DNA from: Escherichia coli
GTDB taxonomy: Bacteria > Pseudomonadota > Gammaproteobacteria > Enterobacterales > Enterobacteriaceae
DNA length: 64,000 nucleotides
Direction of reading: 5' to 3'
NCBI RefSeq assembly: GCF_036503815.1
Contig: NZ_AP027764.1
Coordinates: 2,542,001 to 2,606,000, forward strand
Shown: piece by piece, positions 23,979 to 34,355 of the stretch
Layout of the letters: each line of letters begins with the position of its first letter
How positions within the stretch are numbered: position 1 is the first letter of the stretch
Notes under the pieces: model-generated
Seen by the model: the letters and a program-made list of their open reading frames with translations, nothing else
Databases searched by the model: none
What the model was told of the DNA's origin: nothing
Program-made: the position numbers and the translations under genes

Positions 23979-25661
23979 ATGAAGTCTGCATTGAAGAAAA
24001 GTGTCGTAAGTACCTCGATATCTTTGATACTGGCATCTGGTATGGCTGCATTTACCGCTCATGCGGCAGATGATGTAAAGCTGAAAGCAACTAAAACAAA
24101 CGTTGCTTTCTCAGACTTTACGCCGACTGAATACAGTACTAAAGGAAAGCCAAATATCATCGTACTGACCATGGATGATCTGGGTTATGGACAACTTCCT
24201 TTTGATAAGGGTTCTTTTGACCCAAAAACAATGGAAAATCGTGAAGTTGTCGATACCTACAAAATAGGGATAGATAAAGCCATTGAAGCTGCACAAAAAT
24301 CAACGCCAACACTCCTTTCGTTAATGGATGAAGGTGTACGTTTTACTAACGGCTATGTGGCGCACGGTGTTTCCGGTCCCTCCCGCGCCGCAATAATGAC
24401 CGGTCGAGCGCCCGCTCGTTTTGGTGTGTACTCCAATACTGATGCTCAGGATGGTATTCCGCTGACAGAAACTTTCTTGCCTGAATTATTCCAGAATCAT
24501 GGTTATTACACTGCAGCAGTAGGTAAATGGCACTTGTCAAAAATCAGTAATGTGCCAGTACCAGAAGATAAACAAACGCGTGACTATCATGACAACTTCA
24601 CCACATTTTCTGCGGAAGAATGGCAACCTCAAAACCGTGGTTTTGATTACTTTATGGGATTCCACGCTGCAGGAACGGCATATTATAACTCCCCTTCTCT
24701 GTTCAAAAATCGTGAGCGCGTCCCCGCAAAAGGTTATATCAGCGATCAGTTAACCGATGAGGCAATTGGCGTTGTTGATCGTGCTAAAACACTTGACCAG
24801 CCTTTTATGCTTTACCTGGCTTATAATGCTCCGCACCTGCCAAACGACAACCCTGCACCAGAGCAATATCAGAAGCAATTTAATACCGGTAGCCAAACAG
24901 CAGATAACTACTACGCTTCCGTTTATTCTGTTGATCAGGGCGTAAAACGCATTCTTGAACAACTAAAGAAAAACGGACAGTATGACAATACAATTATTCT
25001 ATTTACCTCCGATAATGGTGCAGTTATCGATGGTCCTCTGCCGCTGAACGGAGCGCAAAAAGGCTATAAGAGCCAGACTTATCCTGGCGGTACCCATACA
25101 CCAATGTTTATGTGGTGGAAAGGAAAACTTCAGCCCGGTAATTATGACAAGCTGATTTCCGCAATGGATTTCTACCCGACAGCTCTTGATGCAGCCGATA
25201 TCAGCATTCCAAAAGAGCTAAAATTGGATGGTGTTTCATTGCTGCCCTGGTTGCAAGATAAGAAACAAGGTGAGCCACATAAAAATCTGACATGGATAAC
25301 ATCTTATTCTCACTGGTTTGATGAGGAAAATATTCCCTTCTGGGATAATTACCACAAATTTGTCCGCCATCAGTCAGACGATTACCCGCATAACCCCAAC
25401 ACCGAAGATTTAAGCCAATTCTCTTATACGGTGAGAAATAACGATTATTCGCTAGTCTATACAGTAGAAAACAATCAGTTAGGTCTATACAAACTGACAG
25501 ATCTACAGCAAAAAGATAACCTTGCCGCCGCCAATCCGCAGGTCGTTAAAGAGATGCAAGGTGTGGTAAGAGAGTTTATCGACAAAAGCCAGCCACCGCT
25601 TAGCGAGGTAAATCAGGCGAAGTTTAACAATATCAAGAAAGCACTAAGCGAAGCGAAATAA
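23979..25661 (+). CDS. ydeN: Serine-type periplasmic sulfatase YdeN
   Basis: 560 residues from the ATG at 23979, preceded by AAGAGGA; the upstream in-frame start at 23946 would spoil the signal peptide (MKSALKKSVV ... AAFTAHA). Alkaline-phosphatase superfamily sulfatase: metal-binding LTMDDLGYG (Asp-Asp), the active-site SGPSRAAIMTGR (S-x-P-S-R, where the first Ser is converted to formylglycine), GKWHL and FTSDNGA. The Ser form requires an anaerobic sulfatase-maturing enzyme, and the next gene encodes one. It probably removes sulfate esters from glycans in the periplasm; the substrate is unknown. Confidence 0.95.
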   Translation: MKSALKKSVVSTSISLILASGMAAFTAHAADDVKLKATKTNVAFSDFTPTEYSTKGKPNIIVLTMDDLGYGQLPFDKGSFDPKTMENREVVDTYKIGIDKAIEAAQKSTPTLLSLMDEGVRFTNGYVAHGVSGPSRAAIMTGRAPARFGVYSNTDAQDGIPLTETFLPELFQNHGYYTAAVGKWHLSKISNVPVPEDKQTRDYHDNFTTFSAEEWQPQNRGFDYFMGFHAAGTAYYNSPSLFKNRERVPAKGYISDQLTDEAIGVVDRAKTLDQPFMLYLAYNAPHLPNDNPAPEQYQKQFNTGSQTADNYYASVYSVDQGVKRILEQLKKNGQYDNTIILFTSDNGAVIDGPLPLNGAQKGYKSQTYPGGTHTPMFMWWKGKLQPGNYDKLISAMDFYPTALDAADISIPKELKLDGVSLLPWLQDKKQGEPHKNLTWITSYSHWFDEENIPFWDNYHKFVRHQSDDYPHNPNTEDLSQFSYTVRNNDYSLVYTVENNQLGLYKLTDLQQKDNLAAANPQVVKEMQGVVREFIDKSQPPLSEVNQAKFNNIKKALSEAK

Positions 25662-25673
25662 CTAAACCTTCAT

Positions 25674-25693
25674 GCGGCGGATTTTTCCGCCGC
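25674..25693 (+). terminator. Hairpin between ydeN and ydeM
   Basis: GCGGCGGA-TTTT-TCCGCCGC, followed by CTTATT, 12 bp after the ydeN stop and 19 bp before the ydeM ATG. It may attenuate transcription into ydeM or protect the ydeN message, giving more sulfatase than maturase. Confidence 0.55.
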
Positions 25694-25712
25694 CTTATTG
25701 AGCGAGATAGCG

Positions 25713-26870
25713 ATGCACGTTACAGCCAAGCCCTCCAGTTTTCAATGTAATCTCAAATGTGATTACTGTTTTTACCTTGAAAAAGAGTCGCAGTTTACTC
25801 ATGAAAAATGGATGGATGACAGCACTCTGAAAGAGTTCATCAAACAATATATCGCAGCGTCTGGCAATCAGGTCTATTTTACCTGGCAAGGCGGTGAACC
25901 CACTCTGGCTGGCCTGGATTTTTTCCGTAAAGTTATTCACTATCAACAACGCTATGCAGGCCAAAAACGTATTTTTAATGCATTACAAACGAATGGCATT
26001 TTATTGAATAATGAATGGTGTGCCTTTCTCAAAGAACATGAGTTTCTGGTTGGTATCTCGATCGATGGACCCCAGGAGCTACATGACCGTTACAGACGCA
26101 GTAATTCAGGTAACGGTACTTTTGCAAAAGTGATAGCAGCCATCGAGCGTCTGAAATCATATCAAGTAGAGTTTAATACGTTAACCGTCATTAATAACGT
26201 TAATGTCCATTACCCTCTTGAGGTTTATCATTTTTTAAAATCTATCGGCAGTAAACATATGCAATTTATCGAATTGCTCGAAACCGGGACGCCGAATATT
26301 GATTTCAGTGGTCATAGTGAGAACACATTCCGTATCATTGATTTTTCTGTGCCTCCCACGGCTTATGGCAAGTTTATGTCAACCATTTTTATGCAATGGG
26401 TTAAAAACGATGTGGGTGAAATTTTCATCCGTCAGTTTGAAAGCTTTGTCAGCCGTTTTTTGGGGAATGGGCATACCAGTTGTATTTTCCAGGAGTCCTG
26501 CAAGGATAATCTGGTTGTTGAAAGTAATGGAGACATTTACGAATGCGACCATTTTGTCTATCCACAGTACAAAATTGGAAACATTAATAAATCTGAACTC
26601 AAAACGATGAATAGTGTTCAACTGACAGCGCAAAAAAAACGGATTTCAGCGAAATGTCAGCAATGTGCATATAAACCTATCTGCAATGGTGGTTGCCCTA
26701 AACATCGTATTACTAAAGTAAACAATGAAACTGTTTCCTATTTTTGCGAAGGTTATAAAATCCTTTTTTCAACCATGGTGCCTTATATGAACGCCATGGT
26801 GGAGTTAGCTAAGAACAGAGTTCCGCTTTACCACATTATGGATGTTGCAAAACAAATGGAGAATAATTAA
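25713..26870 (+). CDS. ydeM: Radical SAM anaerobic sulfatase-maturing enzyme YdeM
   Basis: 385 residues from ATG at 25713. It has the radical SAM cluster motif CNLKCDYC (C-x3-C-x2-C), the GGEPTL SAM-binding motif, and C-terminal SPASM Cys clusters (CQQCAYKPICNGGCPKHR, plus CIFQESCKD and YECDHF) for two auxiliary [4Fe-4S] centres. This is the anSME layout: it oxidises the Ser or Cys in the sulfatase active site to formylglycine. Adjacent to ydeN, whose active site is the Ser type, so the two very likely form an enzyme-maturase pair working before Sec export of the sulfatase. Confidence 0.95.
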   Translation: MHVTAKPSSFQCNLKCDYCFYLEKESQFTHEKWMDDSTLKEFIKQYIAASGNQVYFTWQGGEPTLAGLDFFRKVIHYQQRYAGQKRIFNALQTNGILLNNEWCAFLKEHEFLVGISIDGPQELHDRYRRSNSGNGTFAKVIAAIERLKSYQVEFNTLTVINNVNVHYPLEVYHFLKSIGSKHMQFIELLETGTPNIDFSGHSENTFRIIDFSVPPTAYGKFMSTIFMQWVKNDVGEIFIRQFESFVSRFLGNGHTSCIFQESCKDNLVVESNGDIYECDHFVYPQYKIGNINKSELKTMNSVQLTAQKKRISAKCQQCAYKPICNGGCPKHRITKVNNETVSYFCEGYKILFSTMVPYMNAMVELAKNRVPLYHIMDVAKQMENN

Positions 26871-26922
26871 TAACGCTCCCCCTTAGTTCCATTCTTAGCC
26901 TCCTTCTTATGACCTTAACAAG

Positions 26923-26955
26923 GCACCCGACATAAATACCTGTCGGGTGTTTCGT
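26923..26955 (+). terminator. Rho-independent terminator after ydeM
   Basis: GCACCCGACA and TGTCGGGTGT form a 9-10 bp stem with an 8-base loop, followed by TTCGTCTT. Confidence 0.75.
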
Positions 26956-27160
26956 CTTCATCATCTTCCTTTGCGTAAATCCTGGCTTACGAGGTATGCG
27001 TCAGGGCATTAGCAATACTCTTGATTATCAATAGCATAACCATAACCACTGAAAATGAAATATTTCTTTATATTTCATATTGTTAAATGACACTTAAATA
27101 AATTTCATCAGTAAATCATTGCCATAGATAATCATTGGATGGCACAATCAATTTCCGCTA

Positions 27161-28846
27161 ATGATAACCATTCCCATTACGTTTTGTATGTTGATAGCAA
27201 AGTATCTCTGTCTGCTGAAGCCCTTTTGGCTGCGTAAGAATAATAAAACTTCAGTGTTGTTAATCATTATTATCCTCGCCATGATCCTTGGCGTGGTTAA
27301 AATTCAGGTCTGGTTAAACGACTGGAATAATGATTTTTTCAATGCGCTAAGCCAGAAAGAAACTGATAAGCTTTGGCAGCTTATCCTTTGGTTCCCTGCC
27401 CTGCTGGGGATCTTTGTATTAATATCCGTAAACAAAACGTGGCTAATTAAACTACTGACTATTCGCTGGCGCGAATGGTTAACGGATTACTACCTTAATC
27501 GCTGGTTTGCAGATAAAAACTACTACTTCACGCAGATCTACGGCGAGCATAAAAATACAGATAACCCTGACCAACGTATCGCTGAAGACATTCTCTTACT
27601 GATCAGCAAAACGCTCAGCCTTTCATTTGGCTTCATCCAGTCACTTAGCATGCTGATCACCTTTACCGTTATTCTTTGGCAAAGCGCGGGTACGCTCTCA
27701 TTCACTGTTGGTGGAACTGAATGGAGTATCCAGGGGTATATGGTCTATACCGTCGTGCTCATTGTGATCGGTGGAACTTTATTTACCCATAAGGTTGGTA
27801 AACGTATTCGTCCGCTTAATGTGGAAAAACAACGTAGCGAAGCGACATTTCGAACTAATCTTGTGCAGCATAATAAGCAGGCAGAACTGATTGCGCTAAG
27901 CAATGCTGAGTCTCTACAACGCCAGGAGTTGAGCGAAAATTTTCATACCATTAAAGAGAACTGGCATCGTTTAATGAATCGTCAGCGGTGGCTTGATTAC
28001 TGGCAGAATATTTATTCGCGCTCGCTTAGCGTTCTTCCCTACTTTCTGTTATTGCCGCAGTTTATTAGCGGACAGATCAATCTGGGCGGACTGATGAAAT
28101 CACGCCAGGCATTTATGCTGGTATCGAACAATTTAAGCTGGTTTATTTATAAATATGATGAACTTGCTGAACTGGCTGCGGTTATCGATCGCTTGTATGA
28201 GTTCCATCAACTCACCGAACAGCGCCCTACGAATAAGCCTAAAAATTGCCAACATGCGGTACAAGTGGCTGACGCGAGTATTCGTACTCCTGATAATAAG
28301 ATCATATTAGAGAACCTGAACTTTCATGTTTCGCCAGGCAAATGGCTATTGCTGAAAGGTTACTCTGGTGCGGGAAAAACCACACTGCTTAAAACATTAT
28401 CCCACTGCTGGCCGTGGTTTAAAGGTGATATTTCTTCTCCTGCTGACAGTTGGTATGTGTCACAAACACCGTTACTCAAAACCGGCTTACTGAAAGAGAT
28501 TATTTGTAAAGCACTTCCCCTGTCCGTAGACGATAAATCGTTGAGCGAAGTACTGCATCAGGTTGGTCTGGGGAAATTGGCTGCGCGTATTCATGATCAC
28601 GATCGCTGGGGAGATATTCTTTCCAGCGGCGAAAAACAACGTATCGCGCTGGCACGATTAATTTTACGACGTCCGAAATGGATATTTCTTGACGAAACTA
28701 CCTCTCATCTTGAGGAACAAGAGGCTATCCGCTTACTGCGTTTAGTGCGTGAAAAACTACCCTCAAGCGGCGTCATTATGGTCACACATCAACCTGGTGT
28801 CTGGAGCCTGGCTGATGATATTTGCGACATTAGCGCGGTTTTATAA
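27161..28846 (+). CDS. yddA: Inner-membrane ABC transporter YddA, fused permease-ATPase
   Basis: 561 residues. The N-terminal ~300 residues hold about six transmembrane segments (for example SVLLIIIILAMILGVV) of the SbmA/BacA-like fold. The C-terminal ABC domain has Walker A GYSGAGKTT, signature LSSGEKQR, Walker B WIFLDET and the His switch TH. First gene of yddA-yddB-pqqL; the set matches the protease-associated import systems described for FusABCD of Pectobacterium, in which the outer-membrane receptor brings in a protein, the protease cuts it, and the ABC protein takes up the peptide. Function in E. coli is not settled. Confidence 0.93.
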   Translation: MITIPITFCMLIAKYLCLLKPFWLRKNNKTSVLLIIIILAMILGVVKIQVWLNDWNNDFFNALSQKETDKLWQLILWFPALLGIFVLISVNKTWLIKLLTIRWREWLTDYYLNRWFADKNYYFTQIYGEHKNTDNPDQRIAEDILLLISKTLSLSFGFIQSLSMLITFTVILWQSAGTLSFTVGGTEWSIQGYMVYTVVLIVIGGTLFTHKVGKRIRPLNVEKQRSEATFRTNLVQHNKQAELIALSNAESLQRQELSENFHTIKENWHRLMNRQRWLDYWQNIYSRSLSVLPYFLLLPQFISGQINLGGLMKSRQAFMLVSNNLSWFIYKYDELAELAAVIDRLYEFHQLTEQRPTNKPKNCQHAVQVADASIRTPDNKIILENLNFHVSPGKWLLLKGYSGAGKTTLLKTLSHCWPWFKGDISSPADSWYVSQTPLLKTGLLKEIICKALPLSVDDKSLSEVLHQVGLGKLAARIHDHDRWGDILSSGEKQRIALARLILRRPKWIFLDETTSHLEEQEAIRLLRLVREKLPSSGVIMVTHQPGVWSLADDICDISAVL

Positions 28847-28883
28847 AAACAATAAAAGCCCTGCTGTACGGAGATAAAAATAA

Positions 28884-31256
28884 ATGAAGCGAGTTCTTAT
28901 TCCTGGCGTCATTTTATGTGGCGCTGATGTGGCGCAGGCCGTCGATGACAAAAATATGTACATGTCTGTTTTTGAAGAGATGACGGTCTATGCGCCTGTC
29001 CCTGTACCCGTAAACGGCAACACGCATTACACCAGTGAAAGCATCGAGCGTTTATCGACCGGGAATGGCAATATCAGCGATCTGCTGAGAACCAACCCTG
29101 CGGTACGCATGGATTCAACGCAAAGTACCTCATTGAACCAGGGAGATATTCGCCCGGAGAAAATCTCTATTCACGGTGCATCGCCCTATCAGAATGCCTA
29201 TCTGATTGACGGTATAAGTGCAACTAACAACTTGAACCCGGCGAATGAGTCCGATGCCAGTAGTGCAACCAATATTAGCGGGATGTCACAGGGTTATTAT
29301 CTGGATGTCAGCTTACTGGACAATGTGACACTTTATGACAGTTTTGTGCCGGTTGAATTTGGCCGCTTCAATGGCGGGGTAATTGACGCAAAGATCAAAC
29401 GTTTCAATGCTGATGATAGTAGCGTGAAACTGGGTTATCGTACTACGCAGTCGGACTGGTTAACATCGCATCTCGATGAGAATAACAAAAGCGCATTTAA
29501 TCAAGGTTCTTCAGGAAGTACTTATTACTCTCCAGATTTTAAAAAGAACTTTTATACTTTGGCGTTTAATCAGGAACTCGCCGATAACTTTGGCGTTACC
29601 GCCGGTTTATCCCGTCGCCAGTCTGATATTACCCGCGCGGATTATGTTTCGAATGACGGTATTGTCGCTGGTCGGGCACAGTATAAAAACGTTATCGATA
29701 CTGCATTGAGCAAATTTACGTGGTTTGCCAGCGATCGTTTTACCCACGACTTAACCTTAAAATATACCGGCTCCAGTCGTGATTATAATACCAGCACCTT
29801 CCCGGAGTCTGATCGCGAAATGGGTAATAAATCCTATGGTCTGGCATGGGATATGGATACCCAGCTCGCATGGGCCAAACTGCGTACCACCGTTGGTTGG
29901 GATCATATTAGTGATTATACCCGTCACGATCATGACATCTGGTACACCGAACTTTCATGTACATATGGTGATATTTCAGGGCGTTGCACCCGTGGCGGAT
30001 TAGGACACATTTCCCAGGCTGTAGATAATTACACCTTCAAAACACGCCTTGACTGGCAAAAATTCGCCGTGGGTAATGTTTCGCATCAACCCTACTTCGG
30101 CGCGGAATACATCTATTCCGATGCATGGACTGAACGCCATAACCAGTCTGAATCCTATGTGATTAATGCTGCCGGAAAGAAAACTAACCATACCATTTAC
30201 CATAAAGGTAAAGGCAGCCTGGGAATAGACAATTACACGCTGTATATGGCGGATCGCATTAACTGGCGTAATGTGTCGTTAATGCCCGGCGTGCGGTATG
30301 ACTATGATAACTATCTGTCAAACCACAATATCTCCCCGCGCTTTATGACGGAATGGGATATTTTTGCTGATCAAACCTCAATGATTACCGCAGGTTATAA
30401 CCGTTACTATGGCGGGAATATTCTTGATATGGGATTACGTGATATCCGCAATAGCTGGACGGAATCGGTATCAGGCAATAAAACCCTGACGCGTTATCAG
30501 GATTTGAAAACGCCTTATAACGATGAACTGGCAATGGGATTGCAGCAAAAAATCGGTAAGAACGTTATTGCGCGCGCAAACTATGTTTACCGTGAAGCGC
30601 ATGATCAAATCAGCAAAAGCAGTCGTACCGACAGCGCGACTAAAACCACCATTACTGAATATAACAACGACGGTAAAACCAAAACGCATTCGTTCAACCT
30701 CAGTTTTGAACTGGCCGAACCCCTGCATATCAGCCAGGTAGATATTAACCCACAAATTGTCTTTAGCTATATCAAGAGCAAGGGCAACTTGTCGTTAAAC
30801 AATGGTTATGAGGAGAGCAATACCGGTGATAACCGGGTGGTTTATAACGGTAATCTGGTCTCTTACGATAGCGTTCCAGTGGCGGATTTTAATAATCCAC
30901 TAAAGATCTCCTTTAACATGGATTTCACGCATCAACCGAGCGGGTTGGTGTGGGCGAATACGCTGACCTGGCAAGAAGCGCGTAAAGCTCGCATTATCCT
31001 GGGTAAGACGAATGCGCAATACATCAGCGAATATTCAGATTACAAGCAGTATGTTGACGAAAAACTGGATAGCAGCCTGACCTGGGACACCCGCTTGTCC
31101 TGGACGCCACAATTTCTTAAACAACAAAACCTGACGATTAGTGCCGATATTCTCAATGTACTGGATAGCAAAACCGCTGTTGATACAACGAATACCGGTG
31201 TGGCGACTTACGCCAGTGGCCGTACTTTCTGGCTCGATGTCAGCATGAAATTTTAA
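28884..31256 (+). CDS. yddB: TonB-dependent outer-membrane receptor YddB
   Basis: 790 residues. Signal peptide to AQAVD; TonB box-like EEMTVYAP at about residue 32; plug domain with ISDLLRTNPAVR, the IRPEKISIHGASPYQNAYLIDG motif and GRFNGGVIDAKI; a 22-strand barrel ending FWLDVSMKF, with a terminal Phe. This is the FusA-like receptor of the putative protease-associated import system, with pqqL downstream. The ligand is unknown; plant ferredoxin is the FusA ligand, and an iron-containing host protein has been suggested for PqqL-type systems. Starts 37 bp after yddA with GGAG upstream. Confidence 0.94.
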   Translation: MKRVLIPGVILCGADVAQAVDDKNMYMSVFEEMTVYAPVPVPVNGNTHYTSESIERLSTGNGNISDLLRTNPAVRMDSTQSTSLNQGDIRPEKISIHGASPYQNAYLIDGISATNNLNPANESDASSATNISGMSQGYYLDVSLLDNVTLYDSFVPVEFGRFNGGVIDAKIKRFNADDSSVKLGYRTTQSDWLTSHLDENNKSAFNQGSSGSTYYSPDFKKNFYTLAFNQELADNFGVTAGLSRRQSDITRADYVSNDGIVAGRAQYKNVIDTALSKFTWFASDRFTHDLTLKYTGSSRDYNTSTFPESDREMGNKSYGLAWDMDTQLAWAKLRTTVGWDHISDYTRHDHDIWYTELSCTYGDISGRCTRGGLGHISQAVDNYTFKTRLDWQKFAVGNVSHQPYFGAEYIYSDAWTERHNQSESYVINAAGKKTNHTIYHKGKGSLGIDNYTLYMADRINWRNVSLMPGVRYDYDNYLSNHNISPRFMTEWDIFADQTSMITAGYNRYYGGNILDMGLRDIRNSWTESVSGNKTLTRYQDLKTPYNDELAMGLQQKIGKNVIARANYVYREAHDQISKSSRTDSATKTTITEYNNDGKTKTHSFNLSFELAEPLHISQVDINPQIVFSYIKSKGNLSLNNGYEESNTGDNRVVYNGNLVSYDSVPVADFNNPLKISFNMDFTHQPSGLVWANTLTWQEARKARIILGKTNAQYISEYSDYKQYVDEKLDSSLTWDTRLSWTPQFLKQQNLTISADILNVLDSKTAVDTTNTGVATYASGRTFWLDVSMKF

Positions 31257-31273
31257 TATTTCAGATTTTACTT

Positions 31274-31298
31274 AACCGGGTAAATTTGCCCGGTTTTT
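31274..31298 (+). terminator. Rho-independent terminator between yddB and pqqL
   Basis: AACCGGG-TAAATTTG-CCCGGTT followed by TTT GC, only 15 bp before the pqqL start. It looks like a partial terminator that would lower pqqL expression relative to yddB. Confidence 0.7.
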
Positions 31299-31312
31299 GC
31301 ATGGAGATAATT

Positions 31313-34093
31313 ATGAGACACCTCTGTTACTTACTGACGTTAGTGGCAACTCTGTTGTTCCCCGGAAAACTGTTTGCTGCCTTACCGCAGGATGAAAAGT
31401 TAATTACCGGGCAACTGGACAATGGCTTGCGATACATGATTTATCCGCATGCTCATCCAAAGGATCAGGTAAATTTATGGCTGCAAATTCATACCGGTTC
31501 ATTGCAGGAAGAAGACAATGAGCGCGGTGTGGCTCATTTTGTTGAGCATATGATGTTTAATGGCACAAAAACATGGCCGGGTAATAAAGTCATCGAAACA
31601 TTTGAGTCGATGGGCCTGCGTTTTGGTCGCGATGTTAATGCCTATACCAGCTATGACGAAACGGTGTACCAAGTAAGTTTGCCGACTACGCAGAAACAAA
31701 ATCTGCAACAAGTGATGGCAATCTTCAGTGAATGGTGTAATGCCGCAACCTTTGAGAAACTTGAAGTAGACGCTGAACGCGGCGTAATTACTGAGGAATG
31801 GCGTGCCCATCAGGATGCGAAATGGCGTACATCTCAGGCGCGCCGCCCTTTTCTTTTGGCAAATACACGTAATTTAGACCGTGAACCTATCGGCCTGATG
31901 GATACTGTTGCCACAGTCACACCGGCACAATTGCGCCAATTTTATCAACGCTGGTATCAACCCAATAATATGACCTTTATTGTGGTCGGCGATATCGACA
32001 GTAAAGAAGCGCTGGCGCTGATAAAGGATAATTTAAGTAAGCTCCCGGCTAATAAAGCAGCTGAAAATCGCGTCTGGCCGACAAAAGCAGAAAACAATCT
32101 ACGCTTTAATATTATTAATGATAAAGAAAACCGGGTGAACGGCATTGCACTCTATTATCGCCTGCCACTGGTACAAGTAAACGATGAGCAAAGCTTTATC
32201 GAACAAGCGGAATGGAGCATGTTGGTTCAGCTGTTCAATCAACGTCTGCAGGAACGTATACAGTCGGGCGAGTTGAAGACTATTTCTGGTGGCACTGCGC
32301 GCAGCGTTAAAATTGCACCCGATTATCAGTCGCTGTTTTTCCGTGTAAATGCACGTGACAATAATATGCAGGATGCTGCGAATGCATTAATGGCAGAGTT
32401 GGCAACCCTCGATCAACATGGTTTTTCTGCTGAAGAACTCGACGATGTTAAAACTACCCGCCTAACCTGGCTGAAAAATGCGGTTGATCAGCAAGCTGAA
32501 CGCGATTTACGTATGCTGACCAGTCGCCTGGCGTCCAGCTCGTTAAATAATACGCCGTTCTTGTCGCCGGAAGAGACATACCAACTTTCGAAACGTCTGT
32601 GGTCGCAAATTACCGTGCAAAGTCTGGCGGAAAAATGGCAGCAGCTAAGAAAGAACCAGGACGCATTTTGGGAGCAAATGGTAAACAATGAAGTTGCCGC
32701 CAAAAAAGCATTGTCTCCTGCGGCTATCCTGGCGCTGGAAAAAGAGTACGCCAACAAAAAGCTGGCGGCTTACATCTTCCCAGGCAGAAATTTATCGTTA
32801 ACAGTAGACGCTGACCCACAGGCGGAAATTAGCAGTAAAGAAACGCTGGCTGAGAATCTGACATCATTAACACTTTCTAATGGTGCCAGGGTTATTCTGG
32901 CAAAATCAGCGGGTGAAGAGCAAAAGCTACAAATTATTGCCGTATCTAATAAAGGTGATTTAAGTTTCCCTGCGGAGCAAAAATCACTTATCTCGCTGGC
33001 AAATAAAGCGGTGAGTGGCAGCGGCGTTGGTGATCTCTCCTCTTCCAGCCTGAAACGCTGGAGTGCGGAAAACTCGGTAACCATGAGCAGCAAAGTCAGT
33101 GGGCTGAATACGTTGCTCTCCGTGAGCGCGCGGGCTAATAATCCTGAACCTGGTTTCCAGTTGATTAACCAGCGAATCACTCACAGCACGATTAATGACA
33201 ATATTTGGGCATCGCTACAAAATGCTCAAATTCTGGCGTTGAAAACGCTCGACCAACGTCCAGCAGAGAAATTCGCCCAGCAGATGTATGAGAAGCGCTA
33301 TGCTGATGATCGTACGAAATTACTGCAAGAAAAACAGATTGCACAATTTACTGCCGCAGACGCGCTGGCAGCCGATCGCCAGTTATTTTCATCTCCAGCG
33401 GATATCACGTTTGTCGTTGTCGGTAATGTCGCAGAAGACAAACTTCTGCCGTTAATTACGCGTTACTTAGGATCAATAAAACACTCTGATTCGCCATTAG
33501 CCGCAGGTAAACCATTAACTCGCGCGACGGACAACGCATCGGTTACAGTAAAAGAACAAAATGAACCTGTGGCACAGGTTTCACAGTGGAATCGTTATGA
33601 TTCCCGGACACCTGTAAATCTGGAGACGCGTATGGCGCTCGATGCTTTTAACGTCGCACTGGCAAAAGATCTACGCGTTAATATTCGTGAACAGGCATCT
33701 GGAGCATACAGCGTTTCTTCTCGCCTCTCGGTTGATCCTCAGGCCAAAGATATCAGTCATTTGCTGGCTTTTACTTGTCAACCAGAACGACATGATGAAC
33801 TGTTAACGTTAGCGAATGAAGTGATGGTTAAGCGTCTGGCTAAAGGGATCAGTGAGCAAGAACTGAATGAATACCAGCAAAACGTTCAGCGCAGCCTCGA
33901 TATCCAACAGCGTAGCGTTCAACAATTAGCGAACACCATTGTAAATAGTCTTATTCAATATGACGATCCTGCCGCATGGACTGCGCAGGAGCAATTATTG
34001 AAACAAATGACGGTAGATAATGTTAACACTACGGTTAAACAATATCTTTCTCATCCAGTGAATACCTTTACCGGAGTATTACTACCAAAATAA
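31313..34093 (+). CDS. pqqL: Periplasmic M16 zinc protease PqqL
   Basis: 926 residues from ATG 31313, which has GGAG six bases upstream; an in-frame ATG at 31301 adds four residues. Signal peptide MRHLCYLL...KLFA. M16 inverted zinc motif HFVEHMMF (H-x-x-E-H) near residue 70, with the distal Glu in ERGVITEEW; a second, inactive M16 half follows, as in FusC. Despite its name it has no pyrroloquinoline quinone role. It probably processes a protein imported through YddB. Confidence 0.94.
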   Translation: MRHLCYLLTLVATLLFPGKLFAALPQDEKLITGQLDNGLRYMIYPHAHPKDQVNLWLQIHTGSLQEEDNERGVAHFVEHMMFNGTKTWPGNKVIETFESMGLRFGRDVNAYTSYDETVYQVSLPTTQKQNLQQVMAIFSEWCNAATFEKLEVDAERGVITEEWRAHQDAKWRTSQARRPFLLANTRNLDREPIGLMDTVATVTPAQLRQFYQRWYQPNNMTFIVVGDIDSKEALALIKDNLSKLPANKAAENRVWPTKAENNLRFNIINDKENRVNGIALYYRLPLVQVNDEQSFIEQAEWSMLVQLFNQRLQERIQSGELKTISGGTARSVKIAPDYQSLFFRVNARDNNMQDAANALMAELATLDQHGFSAEELDDVKTTRLTWLKNAVDQQAERDLRMLTSRLASSSLNNTPFLSPEETYQLSKRLWSQITVQSLAEKWQQLRKNQDAFWEQMVNNEVAAKKALSPAAILALEKEYANKKLAAYIFPGRNLSLTVDADPQAEISSKETLAENLTSLTLSNGARVILAKSAGEEQKLQIIAVSNKGDLSFPAEQKSLISLANKAVSGSGVGDLSSSSLKRWSAENSVTMSSKVSGLNTLLSVSARANNPEPGFQLINQRITHSTINDNIWASLQNAQILALKTLDQRPAEKFAQQMYEKRYADDRTKLLQEKQIAQFTAADALAADRQLFSSPADITFVVVGNVAEDKLLPLITRYLGSIKHSDSPLAAGKPLTRATDNASVTVKEQNEPVAQVSQWNRYDSRTPVNLETRMALDAFNVALAKDLRVNIREQASGAYSVSSRLSVDPQAKDISHLLAFTCQPERHDELLTLANEVMVKRLAKGISEQELNEYQQNVQRSLDIQQRSVQQLANTIVNSLIQYDDPAAWTAQEQLLKQMTVDNVNTTVKQYLSHPVNTFTGVLLPK

Positions 34094-34099
34094 TGACGT

Positions 34100-34130
34100 C
34101 CCCCGTCAACATATCGTTGGCGGGGGTTTT
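34100..34130 (+). terminator. Rho-independent terminator after pqqL
   Basis: CCCCCGTCAAC and GTTGGCGGGGG (one G-U pair) with ATATC loop, followed by TTTT. Confidence 0.85.
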
Positions 34131-34355
34131 AGCAACAGACGTTATTTTATATAATAATTTTATGAATGCGTTCAAAATAACAACCGAGTACTAATAATGA
34201 TATTTTAAGGGCTAATTTTTATGTGATAATTCACCAGAGTTAGAAAGCGCGTCAAAAATAATGACATACAACACCACACTACAACCCATTACACCCTACA
34301 CTATTGTTTTTTAACGTAAATATATTTTTCCCATAATATCTCACGATAAATAACA

